Positions 15,017 through 21,613 of a stretch of DNA of 21,613 bases are shown here, piece after piece; positions within the stretch are counted from its first letter, which is position 1, and each line of letters opens with the position of its first letter. The stretch spans positions 1 to 21,613 of the forward strand of contig DATKKE010000039.1 of NCBI GenBank assembly GCA_035543455.1, in the 5' to 3' direction. A program made the position numbers and the translations under genes. Origin of the DNA: CAIKOD01 sp035543455 (GTDB lineage: Archaea; Halobacteriota; Methanomicrobia; Methanomicrobiales; Methanospirillaceae). The notes under the pieces were generated by a model. That model did no database searches. It worked only from the letters and a program-made list of their open reading frames with translations, and was not told where the DNA came from.

Positions 15017-15958
15017 ATGATAAACCGCTTTATTCTTGAGATCAGGTATACAACTATTCGGTACGTGATCAAAACGGATATTCGGGATTACAGGAGAGCA
15101 ACCGTGGCACTGGGGATCATAGCCCTCGTACTCTTTTTGGGCCTCCTCGTTATTGGGGAAATGGCTATGGACACAGAAAAAAGTACCGATGAGATTAGCA
15201 CCGATTGCGACATGGTAAATGCGCTTGGCGTCGCACAGGGAACTATCCAGGAAGATTTGTCAGGAATTGACAGCATCGTCACGACCGGCGCCATCGGGAT
15301 CGGTCGCAGTGGACCGGATGGTGACCAGGCGATTGGGATTCTATCCGGTATGAGCAGTTCGGGTCCTGCCGCGATCGATGCCATTACCGCAGATCTGAAC
15401 GGAACGATTGTTGCGATCAGGCCGGACCGGTATAAGTCCGTTATTGGAGCCAATATTTATAACCAGACTCATATTAGACGATTATACGAACAGAGGGTCC
15501 CGGTTATGAGCGACCTGTTCATGACCGTTGAAGGGTTCCCGGCAGTAGATATCGCCTCCCCTGTATTCTCACCCGGCGGGAAGTTCATTGGAATCACAAC
15601 ACTCCTCATCAGTCCCGGTTCCCTCCTTGAACGGGACCTGACGAAACAGGAGGGGGAAGTACCATGGGATACGTGGGTTGTGCAGAGAGACGGAACGCTC
15701 CTCTATTCATCGGACGGTGAACCGGCTGGAAAAAATATTGTTAATGACCCGGGTTTAATGAAGTATCCCGAGCTTGCCCACCTGTCCGGTACCATCACCA
15801 CTGAATGGCAGGGAACCATGACTGACACGTTTACCGATGTCCCGGGAAACACGGTTACAAAGCATATTGTCTGGACAACCGTGGGGATCAGGGGCACGGA
15901 ATGGCGGCTCGTGTTCAGCCGTGCAATTGCAAACCCTCCAGAAATAACCGATATATAG
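15017..15958 (+). CDS. Membrane-anchored Cache/PDC-like sensor without output domain
   Basis: 313 residues from ATG 15017. The frame is open upstream to 14792, but that part is the antisense shadow of the AI-2E gene. One membrane helix at about 29-50 (ATVALGIIALVLFLGLLVIG) is followed by about 260 extracellular residues. Those show Cache/PDC features: an N-terminal long helix, a central region (YNQTHIRRLYEQRVPVMSDL) as in double-Cache domains, SPVFSPGGKFIGITTLLISP, DTWVVQRDGTLLYSSDGEP and a final WRLVFSRAI strand. Such domains normally feed a kinase, cyclase or chemoreceptor; here the protein ends right after the domain and no signalling gene follows. The start is uncertain, with no clear Shine-Dalgarno. 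Confidence 0.78.
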   Translation: MINRFILEIRYTTIRYVIKTDIRDYRRATVALGIIALVLFLGLLVIGEMAMDTEKSTDEISTDCDMVNALGVAQGTIQEDLSGIDSIVTTGAIGIGRSGPDGDQAIGILSGMSSSGPAAIDAITADLNGTIVAIRPDRYKSVIGANIYNQTHIRRLYEQRVPVMSDLFMTVEGFPAVDIASPVFSPGGKFIGITTLLISPGSLLERDLTKQEGEVPWDTWVVQRDGTLLYSSDGEPAGKNIVNDPGLMKYPELAHLSGTITTEWQGTMTDTFTDVPGNTVTKHIVWTTVGIRGTEWRLVFSRAIANPPEITDI

Positions 15959-16070
15959 TAACAATAAAATTGTGTTTAAAAGCAATCAGCCCCTGTGCCG
16001 GGTTTGTATGGACCGCAGGATACGATTGCAGGCTGACATTAATAATCTGTATAAAAAATAATTACCGGAT

Positions 16071-16205
16071 TCAGGTCTCCTCAACATCTTCAGACTGGCA
16101 GCTCGGGCAGATCGGTTTTTTTCCAATGCCTTTGAATTGTTCGCCACATTCCCTGCAACGGTAATTCTTAGCGTTGACCCGTTCCGGTGGGATGTCGATA
16201 TCCAT
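16071..16205 (-). CDS. 44-residue rubredoxin-like/zinc-ribbon protein
   Basis: Tiny gene with a strong GGAGG four bases before the ATG at 16205. The product has two Cys pairs, Cys17-x2-Cys20 (YRCRECGEQF) and Cys33-x2-Cys36 (PICPSCQSED), the layout of a zinc ribbon or short rubredoxin-like knuckle. It starts with MDIDIPPERVNAKN and ends in acidic EDVEET. It is too short for default gene callers, but the ribosome-binding site and the Cys pattern together make it convincing. Such proteins occur widely in methanogens, often unannotated. Partner unknown; it stands alone between a + strand sensor gene and a second small - strand gene. Confidence 0.8.
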   Translation of the reverse strand: MDIDIPPERVNAKNYRCRECGEQFKGIGKKPICPSCQSEDVEET

Positions 16206-16345
16206 GGGCCCTCCGACAGAACACATCTGATTATCGCCTCACATGCGGTTGAGAGGGCTGACGATATAAACATTTAGTTGTTACGGTACGTGGGGGGCTT
16301 GGCTGAATACTGTCGGACGAGTACTTTTACCCATAGTCCGGCTAC

Positions 16346-16483
16346 CTACCGCCATTTATTGTTTTGAATGGCCTCTTTCCATACCCGGTACGCCCTGAAG
16401 AATTTTCCGTGAAGCGAGGATTTGGTCCTGTACAGATCGAGCAGGGCAGATCTCTTCGTTTTAGCATTCAGCGTTTCCGTCAT
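16346..16483 (-). CDS. Putative 45-residue basic helical protein
   Basis: Reads from ATG 16483 to TAG 16346. The composition is protein-like and strongly basic/aromatic (LDLYRTKSSLHGKFFRAYRV), with an amphipathic helical pattern and a WKEAIQNNKWR end. An in-frame TGA lies three codons upstream, fixing the start. No Shine-Dalgarno, and no Cys. Family not recognised. It could be a small nucleic-acid-associated protein from its charge, but that is speculation. The + strand frame across it (16422-16706) has an unlikely composition and lacks a start signal. Confidence 0.5.
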   Translation of the reverse strand: MTETLNAKTKRSALLDLYRTKSSLHGKFFRAYRVWKEAIQNNKWR

Positions 16484-16732
16484 CTGTATTCATATAGGTG
16501 TAATTCCATTGCTGACTCTTATTTGTTTCAATAGTTCCGGAAATTTTTCCCGGGCATCCGGGCCGGACCGTGGAAACATGCACATTCCAATCGTACCGAT
16601 CGTACCGCACCGGAGAGGAATGGATTTTTCAGGTTATCCGGGCACCGGCAGGAACCAAAATGACAACATCAATATAACCCTGATAGTAAGTCTATTGTGT
16701 TCGTGATTATCTGATACGGATGGTGGACCGGG
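16484..16732. other. Gap before the PPK2 gene
   Basis: Contains a short direct repeat, ATCGTACCG ATCGTACCG, at 16590-16607. No gene, RNA or clear promoter recognised. The PPK2 start at 16733 follows GGTGGA at 16721-16726. Confidence 0.35.
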
Positions 16733-18202
16733 ATGTTTGAACGGTGCGATCTGGACAAGAAAATAGATAAAAAGGCCTTTGAAAAGATGATTCCCGATCT
16801 CCGGGAAAATCTGGGGAGGCTCCAGCGTGCCTGCCGTGACCAGGGTATCCCGGTCGTTATTGTTATCGAGGGATGGAATGCCTCGGGAATAACCCATGTG
16901 ACAGGGGAGATTGTTCGCGCGATTGATCCACGTGGTTTTGATCTTCATGCAACCGGAAAGCCCACCGACATCGAACAGGCCCACCACCTGCTCTGGCGTT
17001 TTTTTATCAAGACTCCTGAAAAGGGAAGAATCGCAATATTTGCGAGGAGCTGGTACAGCCGAGCTCTTGCCGAGGAACTATCCGGGATTGATTTAAAACA
17101 GTCGGTAAGAAACTCGACATCATCGATCCGGGTTTTTGAACGGCAGCTCGGGGACGACGGCGTTGTGCTCCTCAAATTTTTTCTCCATATCAGCAAGGAG
17201 GAACAAAGGAAACGGCTCCTCGATCGCGAGAAAGATAAACTTACCTCGTGGATGATCACGAAAGGTGACTGGGACTTCCATAACCAGTATGACCTCTATC
17301 GCCCTGTTATCGAACAGTTTATCGAAGAAACAGATACCCCCTATGCATCTTGGAAGATCGTAGAGGCCATTGACTCTGATTATGCAACGATTACCGTTCT
17401 TACTGCCATTACAAGAGCCCTTCAGCGACGGCTCGATGGCAAGGACATGCCAAAACCCAATTACGATAAAAACGGGGAAAATTCGAAAAAAAAGAATACC
17501 GGCATTAATCCTGACCCGGATATATCGATATCCAAGGCAGAATACACACCCCTCCTGAAGGAATACCAGGACAAGGTCCGGGAGGCCCAGTATCTCCTGT
17601 ATAAACGAAAAATTCCGCTTATTATTGTATACGAAGGCTGGGATGCTGCAGGAAAAGGGGGCAACATCCTGCGGCTGATCGGCAATATGAATCCCAGGGG
17701 CTATGAGGTGGTCCCGGTTTCCTGTCCGAACGATTACGAGCTTGCCCATCACTATCTCTGGCGTTTTTACATGAGATTTCCGAAATCAGGGCACATTACG
17801 GTCTTTGACAGGAGCTGGTACGGGCGTGTCCTCGTCGAAAGGGTGGAGAACTACTGTCGTGATGACGAATGGAAACGGGCATACCGCGAAATTAATGAAA
17901 CCGAGGAGATTTTCAGGGAATATGGAGGCGGAATAATAAAATTCTGGCTCGAAATCGATAAGGATGAACAACTGAAAAGGTTCCGCCAGCGTGAGGAGGA
18001 CTCAAATAAACAATGGAAAATGACAGGAGATGACTGGAGGAACAGGGAACAATGGGACCAGTATCGTGAAGCACGAGAGGATATGATCAATAAAACGAAT
18101 ACCTCGTATGCCCCGTGGACTATTATCGAATCGAATGACAAGTATCATTCCCGTTTAAAGGCCTTAAAAACCGTCATTGATTATATCGGGGAGCTTCTCT
18201 GA
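16733..18202 (+). CDS. pap: Double-domain PPK2: polyphosphate:AMP phosphotransferase (PAP)
   Basis: 489 residues made of two homologous PPK2 kinase domains, the architecture of class II PPK2 enzymes that phosphorylate AMP to ADP with polyphosphate. The C-terminal domain (about 270-489) is intact: Walker A EGWDAAGKGG with Lys308, substrate lid region around 400-450, and FDRSWYGR with Asp359. The N-terminal domain (about 10-235) keeps the fold, but its P-loop is EGWNASGITH, with Ile53 in place of the catalytic Lys, and FARSWYSR, with Ala104 in place of Asp, so it should be inactive. This asymmetry is known for class II. A Lys-rich linker (about 245-260) joins the halves. Cytoplasmic; appears monocistronic. 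Confidence 0.93.
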   Translation: MFERCDLDKKIDKKAFEKMIPDLRENLGRLQRACRDQGIPVVIVIEGWNASGITHVTGEIVRAIDPRGFDLHATGKPTDIEQAHHLLWRFFIKTPEKGRIAIFARSWYSRALAEELSGIDLKQSVRNSTSSIRVFERQLGDDGVVLLKFFLHISKEEQRKRLLDREKDKLTSWMITKGDWDFHNQYDLYRPVIEQFIEETDTPYASWKIVEAIDSDYATITVLTAITRALQRRLDGKDMPKPNYDKNGENSKKKNTGINPDPDISISKAEYTPLLKEYQDKVREAQYLLYKRKIPLIIVYEGWDAAGKGGNILRLIGNMNPRGYEVVPVSCPNDYELAHHYLWRFYMRFPKSGHITVFDRSWYGRVLVERVENYCRDDEWKRAYREINETEEIFREYGGGIIKFWLEIDKDEQLKRFRQREEDSNKQWKMTGDDWRNREQWDQYREAREDMINKTNTSYAPWTIIESNDKYHSRLKALKTVIDYIGELL

Positions 18203-18240
18203 CCCGGAATGTCTTCCGGGAGACACCGGAAGTCATCCAG

Positions 18241-18462
18241 TCAGTCGAATAACTCTGCATGATACTTTGATTTTCTTTCACCTGCTTCTTTCCTGCCCGA
18301 ATCGGGCTTTTTTTTGGGAAGAATTTTGGTTTTTGATTCACCGGAAGATAGCGTACCCGGATTTTGACCACAGACAAGACCACAACGACTATCTTCACCA
18401 AATGCCATGCATAATTCACCTGCACACTCGGCCTTATCAAAAGGGCATAATTTTCGCTTCAT
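18241..18462 (-). CDS. Small Cys-rich protein with basic tail
   Basis: 73 residues, ATG 18462. The N-terminal third contains five Cys (6, 13, 18, 27, 31) in LCPFDKAECAGELCMAFGED and SRCGLVCG. This resembles the short Cys-rich CPxD...C...C peptides seen in methanogens, which probably bind a metal ion or FeS cluster. The C-terminal half is Lys/Ser/Glu-rich and likely disordered (KILPKKKPDSGRKEAGERK). AGGT lies 7 bases upstream. It is convergent with the PPK2 gene, and part of its coding DNA doubles as a likely + strand terminator (18295-18315). No named family. Confidence 0.7.
   Translation of the reverse strand: MKRKLCPFDKAECAGELCMAFGEDSRCGLVCGQNPGTLSSGESKTKILPKKKPDSGRKEAGERKSKYHAELFD
18295..18315 (+). 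terminator. Hairpin plus T8 terminator for the PPK2 gene, inside the convergent gene
   Basis: GCCCGAATCGGGC (a near-perfect inverted repeat) is followed directly by TTTTTTTT, about 100 bases past the PPK2 stop. It lies inside the coding DNA of the convergent Cys-rich gene, where it encodes KKKPDSG. Confidence 0.5.
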
Positions 18463-18669
18463 GGTATAAACCTGAAATTCCGCTAAACTGTCTAACAGTC
18501 CGGATATTAAAGGTAACCGGTTGAAATCCGGTATATGCCGATGTACCGGGAATAATGTCCCGTATCTGGAGAAAGAGTGAAGTCGGGTGGAAACAATGGT
18601 ACGTTATCGGATGATAACGGTCTATAGACATGATCCCCACGGAGTATCCAGGGGACAGGACAGGAGGCG

Positions 18670-19323
18670 GTGAATATCGACGGGACAGATGAGACCTCAA
18701 GAAACATCGGGTTTGGAAAAAACCGGATTGAAACTCTTACCGATGGAATTTTTGCTTTTTCGATGACCCTTCTCGTCACAGGCATCAATATCCCGCAGGT
18801 CCAGGAGGAATTCAATGCGACCAGTGCTTACCAGGTGCTCCACGATGTATATCCGGATCTCATCCACTACATCCTTGCTTTCGTGATAATTGCAGTATTT
18901 TGGTACATCCACCACACCCAGTTTCATAAAGTCCGTTCGGTCGATCTTAAACTCCTGTGGATAAACATTCTTACGCTCCTGTTCGTTGCGCTGATACCGT
19001 TTTCAACCTCGTTAATCGGTGATTACCCCAACTCCACCCTCGCCCACATCGTATTCGAGTCCAACTTGTTCGTAACAGGATTATTTGTTTACTGGCAATG
19101 GAGTTATGCGACCGCCAACCGCCACCTGATCGACACGGTGACGAGTCCCGAACAGGTAAGGAACGGGAAACAAAGAGCACTTATTGTCCCCGGGTTATCG
19201 GCGGTTGCGATCGTCATGACATTCCTTTTCATGCCGATGAGTACCATCGTATATATTTTTGCCCCGTTTCTCCTCGTGTTCCTCTATATGAAGGAGGAAC
19301 ACATCCACTCCATTCCGGAATAA
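18670..19323 (+). CDS. TMEM175/DUF1211-family membrane protein (putative K+ channel)
   Basis: 217 residues with about six membrane segments. The first, RIETLTDGIFAFSMTLLVTG (19-38), is the family signature: Arg followed by a Ser/Thr-Asp-Gly turn, here LTD in place of the common FSD. Prokaryotic TMEM175 proteins are single-repeat units that form tetrameric K+ channels with a hydrophobic gate rather than a TVGYG filter. A long second/third region (FVIIAVFWYIHHTQFHKVR) is also typical. The GTG start has AGGAGG only 2 bases upstream, a short spacing; there is no better start before the signature. Transcribed alone; the stop is followed by A8. Confidence 0.83.
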   Translation: MNIDGTDETSRNIGFGKNRIETLTDGIFAFSMTLLVTGINIPQVQEEFNATSAYQVLHDVYPDLIHYILAFVIIAVFWYIHHTQFHKVRSVDLKLLWINILTLLFVALIPFSTSLIGDYPNSTLAHIVFESNLFVTGLFVYWQWSYATANRHLIDTVTSPEQVRNGKQRALIVPGLSAVAIVMTFLFMPMSTIVYIFAPFLLVFLYMKEEHIHSIPE

Positions 19324-19329
19324 AAAAAA
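19322..19329 (-). terminator. Oligo-T terminator of msrB
   Basis: A8 on the + strand, so T8 in the leftward msrB transcript, about 55 bases past the msrB stop. It overlaps the stop codon of the TMEM175-like gene. Confidence 0.4.
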
Positions 19330-19383
19330 GCCTGACAAAACCAGGGACAGCCCAATTCACGAAGCCGGGAATCGGATGATCCA

Positions 19384-19848
19384 TCAGCGTCTGACAAATT
19401 TCAGGGAAGCTGAATTCATACAGTATCGTTTATGGGTCGGGGGCGGGCCGTCATCGAATACATGCCCGAGGTGGGCACCGCAACGTGTGCAAAGTACTTC
19501 TGACCTTACCATCCCAAGGGACCTGTCCGTCTCGGTCCTGACATTGAGTTCAGAGATCGGTGCAAAGAAACTCGGCCAACCCGTTCCGGACCTGAATTTT
19601 GCGTCCGAGGAGAAGAGATCGGTCTCGCAACAAATGCATGTATAGGTCCCTTTTTCATGGAAATCGTAATATTTGTTTGCGAATGGAGGTTCGGTACCTT
19701 TTTTTCTTGCTACTTCGAACTGATCTTTTGTGAGCAGCTTCTGCCATTCCTCATCACTTTTCACAATCCGGTCGAGAAGCTCCACACGCCCGGTTTTTTC
19801 GACAAAAATCGGGACTTTATTATCCAATGCCTCGTTCTGATGAACCAT
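19384..19848 (-). CDS. msrB: Peptide-methionine (R)-S-oxide reductase MsrB
   Basis: Repairs methionine-R-sulfoxide in proteins. 154 residues. After an N-terminal extension of about 28 residues comes SDEEWQKLLTKDQFEVARKKGTE, the MsrB opening. Zinc is bound by Cys71/Cys74 (TCICCE) and Cys120/Cys123 (LCTRCG). FRSGTGWPSFF and the catalytic KRYCMNSASL (Cys143) are intact. The ATG has an excellent GAGGAGGG upstream. No msrA is present in the window. It fits an anaerobe coping with occasional oxidation, as does the ferritin-like gene. Confidence 0.96.
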   Translation of the reverse strand: MVHQNEALDNKVPIFVEKTGRVELLDRIVKSDEEWQKLLTKDQFEVARKKGTEPPFANKYYDFHEKGTYTCICCETDLFSSDAKFRSGTGWPSFFAPISELNVRTETDRSLGMVRSEVLCTRCGAHLGHVFDDGPPPTHKRYCMNSASLKFVRR

Positions 19849-19929
19849 TATCCCTCCTCTGGTGAAGAGCAGTAGTATAGCGCATTATTAAAACTTTGTC
19901 ATCTTAGACAGAGAGCGGAACATGTCGCC

Positions 19930-20469
19930 ATGAATATGCACCAGGGCCTGCCTCCCGTGTTCGGAACCGATCCACGGGTAATGATACTCGGAAGTTTTCC
20001 ATCGCCCCTGTCTCTCAATGCAGGAGAGTATTATGGGAACCCGAAGAACCGGTTCTGGGAGATCATGGAATGCCTGCTGGGAATACCCGGATCCCTGCCT
20101 TATGAGGAGAGGATCTCCAGGATTGGATCCGCGGGCATCGTGCTCTGGGACGTCATCGGGTCGTGTGAACGGGACGGCGCACTGGACAGCCGGATTAGGA
20201 ATGCCCATGTCAATGACATTCCGGCCGTATTGGACCGCTATAAATCGATCGGGACGATCGGATTGAACGGGAGTACTGCCGGCAGGTATCTCAGGAAGAC
20301 GTGGCCCGCAGGGTTCCAGGGAATCACCATTGTGATACTCCCGTCGACAAGTCCGGCCAACGCAAGGATGCGGTTTTCTGAAAAAGTCAGTGCATGGCAC
20401 CGGATAACGGAAGGTATCCATCCCCTGCTATCTTCACCTCAGGGCACCTATAATGAGACATATGAATGA
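19930..20469 (+). CDS. DNA-deoxyinosine / uracil-DNA glycosylase family protein (HDG, UDG family 6)
   Basis: Removes deaminated purines (hypoxanthine), or possibly uracil, from DNA to start base-excision repair. 179 residues. The UDG-fold motifs are ILGSFPSPLSLNAGEYYGNPKNRFW (19-43) and LPSTSPANAR (137-146). The Asn40-Arg-Phe-Trp element is typical of the hypoxanthine-DNA glycosylase branch rather than of classic Ung. GIVLWDVIGSCERDGALDSRIR is the usual middle strand. ATG 19930 and ATG 19936 are both possible. The 3' end overlaps the start of a zinc-ribbon gene, suggesting coupling. Confidence 0.88.
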   Translation: MNMHQGLPPVFGTDPRVMILGSFPSPLSLNAGEYYGNPKNRFWEIMECLLGIPGSLPYEERISRIGSAGIVLWDVIGSCERDGALDSRIRNAHVNDIPAVLDRYKSIGTIGLNGSTAGRYLRKTWPAGFQGITIVILPSTSPANARMRFSEKVSAWHRITEGIHPLLSSPQGTYNETYE

Positions 20470-20632
20470 ACAAAACCAAAAAAGGTCCTATTATTGCTGG
20501 AAGTGCGGACATTCGTGGCAGGGATCGGTGCCAACACAGAACTATAAAATCCGCGACCGTCTCAATCCTGTTTTCGAGACGGTATTGTGTCCTGAATGTA
20601 AATCCGCAAAAATCGGATTCCAGAGAAACTGA
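20462..20632 (+). CDS. 56-residue zinc-ribbon protein overlapping the glycosylase gene
   Basis: Reads MNEQNQKRSYYCWKCGHSW from ATG 20462, and overlaps the glycosylase stop by 8 bases; ATG 20453 would add three residues. Two knuckles, Cys12-x2-Cys15 (CWKC) and Cys43-x2-Cys46 (LCPECKSAKIGF), are separated by 27 residues, as in treble-clef or zinc-ribbon domains. There is no obvious Shine-Dalgarno, so it is likely translated by coupling to the glycosylase. It is in a different frame from the 64-codon frame starting at 20466, which looks random. Function unknown; DNA or protein binding next to a repair glycosylase is a reasonable guess. Confidence 0.78.
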   Translation: MNEQNQKRSYYCWKCGHSWQGSVPTQNYKIRDRLNPVFETVLCPECKSAKIGFQRN

Positions 20633-20896
20633 ATCAGGAAATATCGTTCCCGATCCCTGAAGGAGCGGTATCATCAGGATCGTACGTTTCATCGTATCGG
20701 GTCGCCATTCCTTAGTTCAGGAACCCTTTTTTTGATGTTATCCGATTTTGAATGGGAATGGTTTTACATGAAGGTAAAAAACTGTTTTTTCCGGGTCCCT
20801 GTATTCCGGGCCTTACTATGTGACCCCGATACCGTTTGCAGAAATACGCCCGGATACAGCCCAAAGAGAATAATAGCCTTAAATGAGTAGTAAGTA
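20633..20896 (+). other. Gap between the zinc-ribbon gene and tRNA-His
   Basis: A T7 tract at 20727-20733 probably terminates the glycosylase/zinc-ribbon transcript. A 40-codon + frame (20768-20890) is open, but I do not regard it as a gene. Nothing else recognised. Confidence 0.35.
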
Positions 20897-20969
20897 GGCC
20901 AGGGCCGAGACTCGAACCCGGATCGGGGGATCCACAGTCCCCTAGGATAACCAGCTACCCCACCCTGGC
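20897..20969 (-). tRNA. tRNA-His (anticodon GUG)
   Basis: - strand: acceptor GCCAGGG/CCCTGGC, discriminator C73 (at 20897, as His requires), anticodon stem GGGGA/TCCCC around loop CTGTGGA (anticodon GTG), T loop TTCGAGT. CCA is not encoded. The base before G1 (position -1, 20970) would be U, so the identity element G-1 is not encoded and must be added after transcription. Confidence 0.95.
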
Positions 20970-21268
20970 AAAATATCCCTCTTATCTTTGTAACCTGAAT
21001 TCATTAAGGTAACTGTTTGATTCAGGCCGAAAACGGTTTCTGATGCGGGTACGCCCCGGATACCGACGCCTCCCCGGACACGTGCCCATACGCACAAAAT
21101 GTGACTCTTTAATAATTGAAATGCGCTATTACATAACCAGTGAGTGATGGATTATTGTCCATAGATGAGTAAGGTGCCGGGGATACTGAGCATCTGCGTT
21201 CCCTGGCTGTCATCGAAGTTCTGATCAATCACAACCCTGCTATCGGTCACTTTGGGAAGGTGGTGGAT
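20970..21268. other. Leader region upstream of infB
   Basis: No gene recognised. The + frame of infB stays open back to a TAA near 21168-21170 and would read in part HLRSLAVIEVLINHNPAIGH, but there is no ATG and it does not match the family, so I treat it as untranslated. In another frame a 19-codon reading frame starts at ATG 21164. AATAATTGAAATG at 21111-21123 is A/T-rich, without a convincing TATA box. Confidence 0.35.
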
Positions 21269-21613
21269 TTGACAATAAAACAGAAGATCAGGACGCCGAT
21301 CGTTTGCGTACTCGGGCATGTCGACCATGGGAAGACCTCCCTCCTTGACAGGATCAGGGGGTCTGCGGTAGTGAAAACCGAAGTCGGGGCAATCACCCAG
21401 CATATCGGCGCGACCCTGGTCCCTATCGATGCTATCCGCGCAATGAGCATGACCATGGGAAAACTCGATACCAACGTTCCAGGGCTCCTTTTTATCGATA
21501 CCCCCGGCCACCAGGCTTTCACCACCCTCAGGGCCCGGGGCGGCGCCCTCGCGGACATGGCAATCGTCGTCGTCGATATCAACCAGGGGTTCCAGCCCCA
21601 GACCATCGAGGCA
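21269..21613 (+). CDS. infB: Translation initiation factor aIF5B (IF-2 family), 5' part
   Basis: GTPase that promotes ribosomal subunit joining and initiator tRNA positioning. Only the first 115 residues are in the window. The G domain is clear: G1 GHVDHGKT (16-23), G3 DTPGH (77-81), and the TEVGAITQHIGATLVP switch I segment. The start is either TTG 21269, with AGGTGGT at 21258-21264, or GTG 21263 or 21260; I prefer the TTG by spacing and because the family begins shortly before IRTPIVCVLGHVDHGKT. There is no long N-terminal domain, as in other archaea. No intein is inserted at the GKT motif in the visible part. Confidence 0.93.
   Translation, partial: MTIKQKIRTPIVCVLGHVDHGKTSLLDRIRGSAVVKTEVGAITQHIGATLVPIDAIRAMSMTMGKLDTNVPGLLFIDTPGHQAFTTLRARGGALADMAIVVVDINQGFQPQTIEA

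Noticed and set aside
16422..16706. 94-codon + strand frame before the PPK2 gene
   Set aside because: Odd composition, no start signal, and it runs antisense to the better-looking 45-residue gene at 16346-16483.
20466..20660. 64-codon + frame following the glycosylase
   Set aside because: Overlaps the zinc-ribbon gene in another phase; the zinc-ribbon frame has two CxxC knuckles, this one has random composition.
20768..20890. 40-codon + frame before tRNA-His (MKVKNCFFRVPVFRALL...)
   Set aside because: No ribosome-binding site, lies after a T7 terminator, and its composition is not convincing.
21171..21268. In-frame N-terminal extension of infB
   Set aside because: No ATG, and archaeal IF5B starts a few residues before the GTPase domain, so the open frame is probably chance.
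1..21613. CRISPR arrays, insertion sequences, integrase or attachment sites
   Set aside because: No regularly spaced repeats, transposase motifs or terminal inverted repeats were seen on reading; neither tRNA gene has a visible duplicated 3' end nearby.

Overview
The window is most likely from a hydrogenotrophic methanogenic archaeon of the Methanomicrobiales, probably Methanoregula-like. This placement is inferred from gene content and is not proven. Supporting evidence: the tail of a multisubunit membrane-bound [NiFe] hydrogenase (Mbh/Ech type), archaeal initiation factor aIF5B, a protein with a domain like methanogenesis marker 11 and TiaS, PEGA surface proteins, archaeal TATA boxes with oligo-T terminators, and tRNA genes without encoded CCA.

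Layout. (1) 1-2.4 kb, + strand: end of a hydrogenase operon (a fragment of the upstream gene, a NuoH-like membrane subunit, a two-[4Fe-4S] subunit and a HycI-type maturation protease), all joined by ATGA overlaps. A probably frame-disrupted small gene and a Cys-containing unknown follow. (2) 2.4-6.1 kb: a small + strand transcription unit with its own TATA box, then on the - strand a PEGA surface protein and an NTF2-like protein, PsiE (+), and an M23-type peptidase homologue (-). (3) 6.2-8.0 kb, +: a tight two-gene cassette of an SMC/RecF-like AAA ATPase and a DUF4276-like (Toprim-like) partner. It resembles two-gene defence modules and is the best candidate for an under-described system here. 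(4) 8.3-10.9 kb, +: ACT-domain protein, homoserine dehydrogenase and a winged-helix/TiaS-like fusion, in one operon. (5) 11.0-15.0 kb, mostly -: ferritin-like protein, acylphosphatase, a surface/membrane protein with a SHOCT tail, tRNA-Leu(UAG) and an AI-2E-family permease. (6) 15.0-18.5 kb: a membrane-anchored Cache/PDC-like sensor without an output domain (+), two very small - strand proteins, a double-domain PPK2 (polyphosphate:AMP phosphotransferase, +) and a Cys-rich small protein (-). (7) 18.6-21.6 kb: TMEM175-like channel (+), MsrB (-), deoxyinosine/uracil-DNA glycosylase overlapping a zinc-ribbon gene (+), tRNA-His(GUG) (-), and the 5' part of infB/aIF5B running off the end.

Themes: energy-converting hydrogenase biogenesis, Asp-family amino-acid synthesis, stress and repair (MsrB, ferritin-like, glycosylase, polyphosphate, PsiE), and many very short Cys-rich or zinc-ribbon proteins that a standard length cut-off would miss. 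No CRISPR array, insertion sequence or long repeat was seen. All family assignments are by reading motifs, without database searches.
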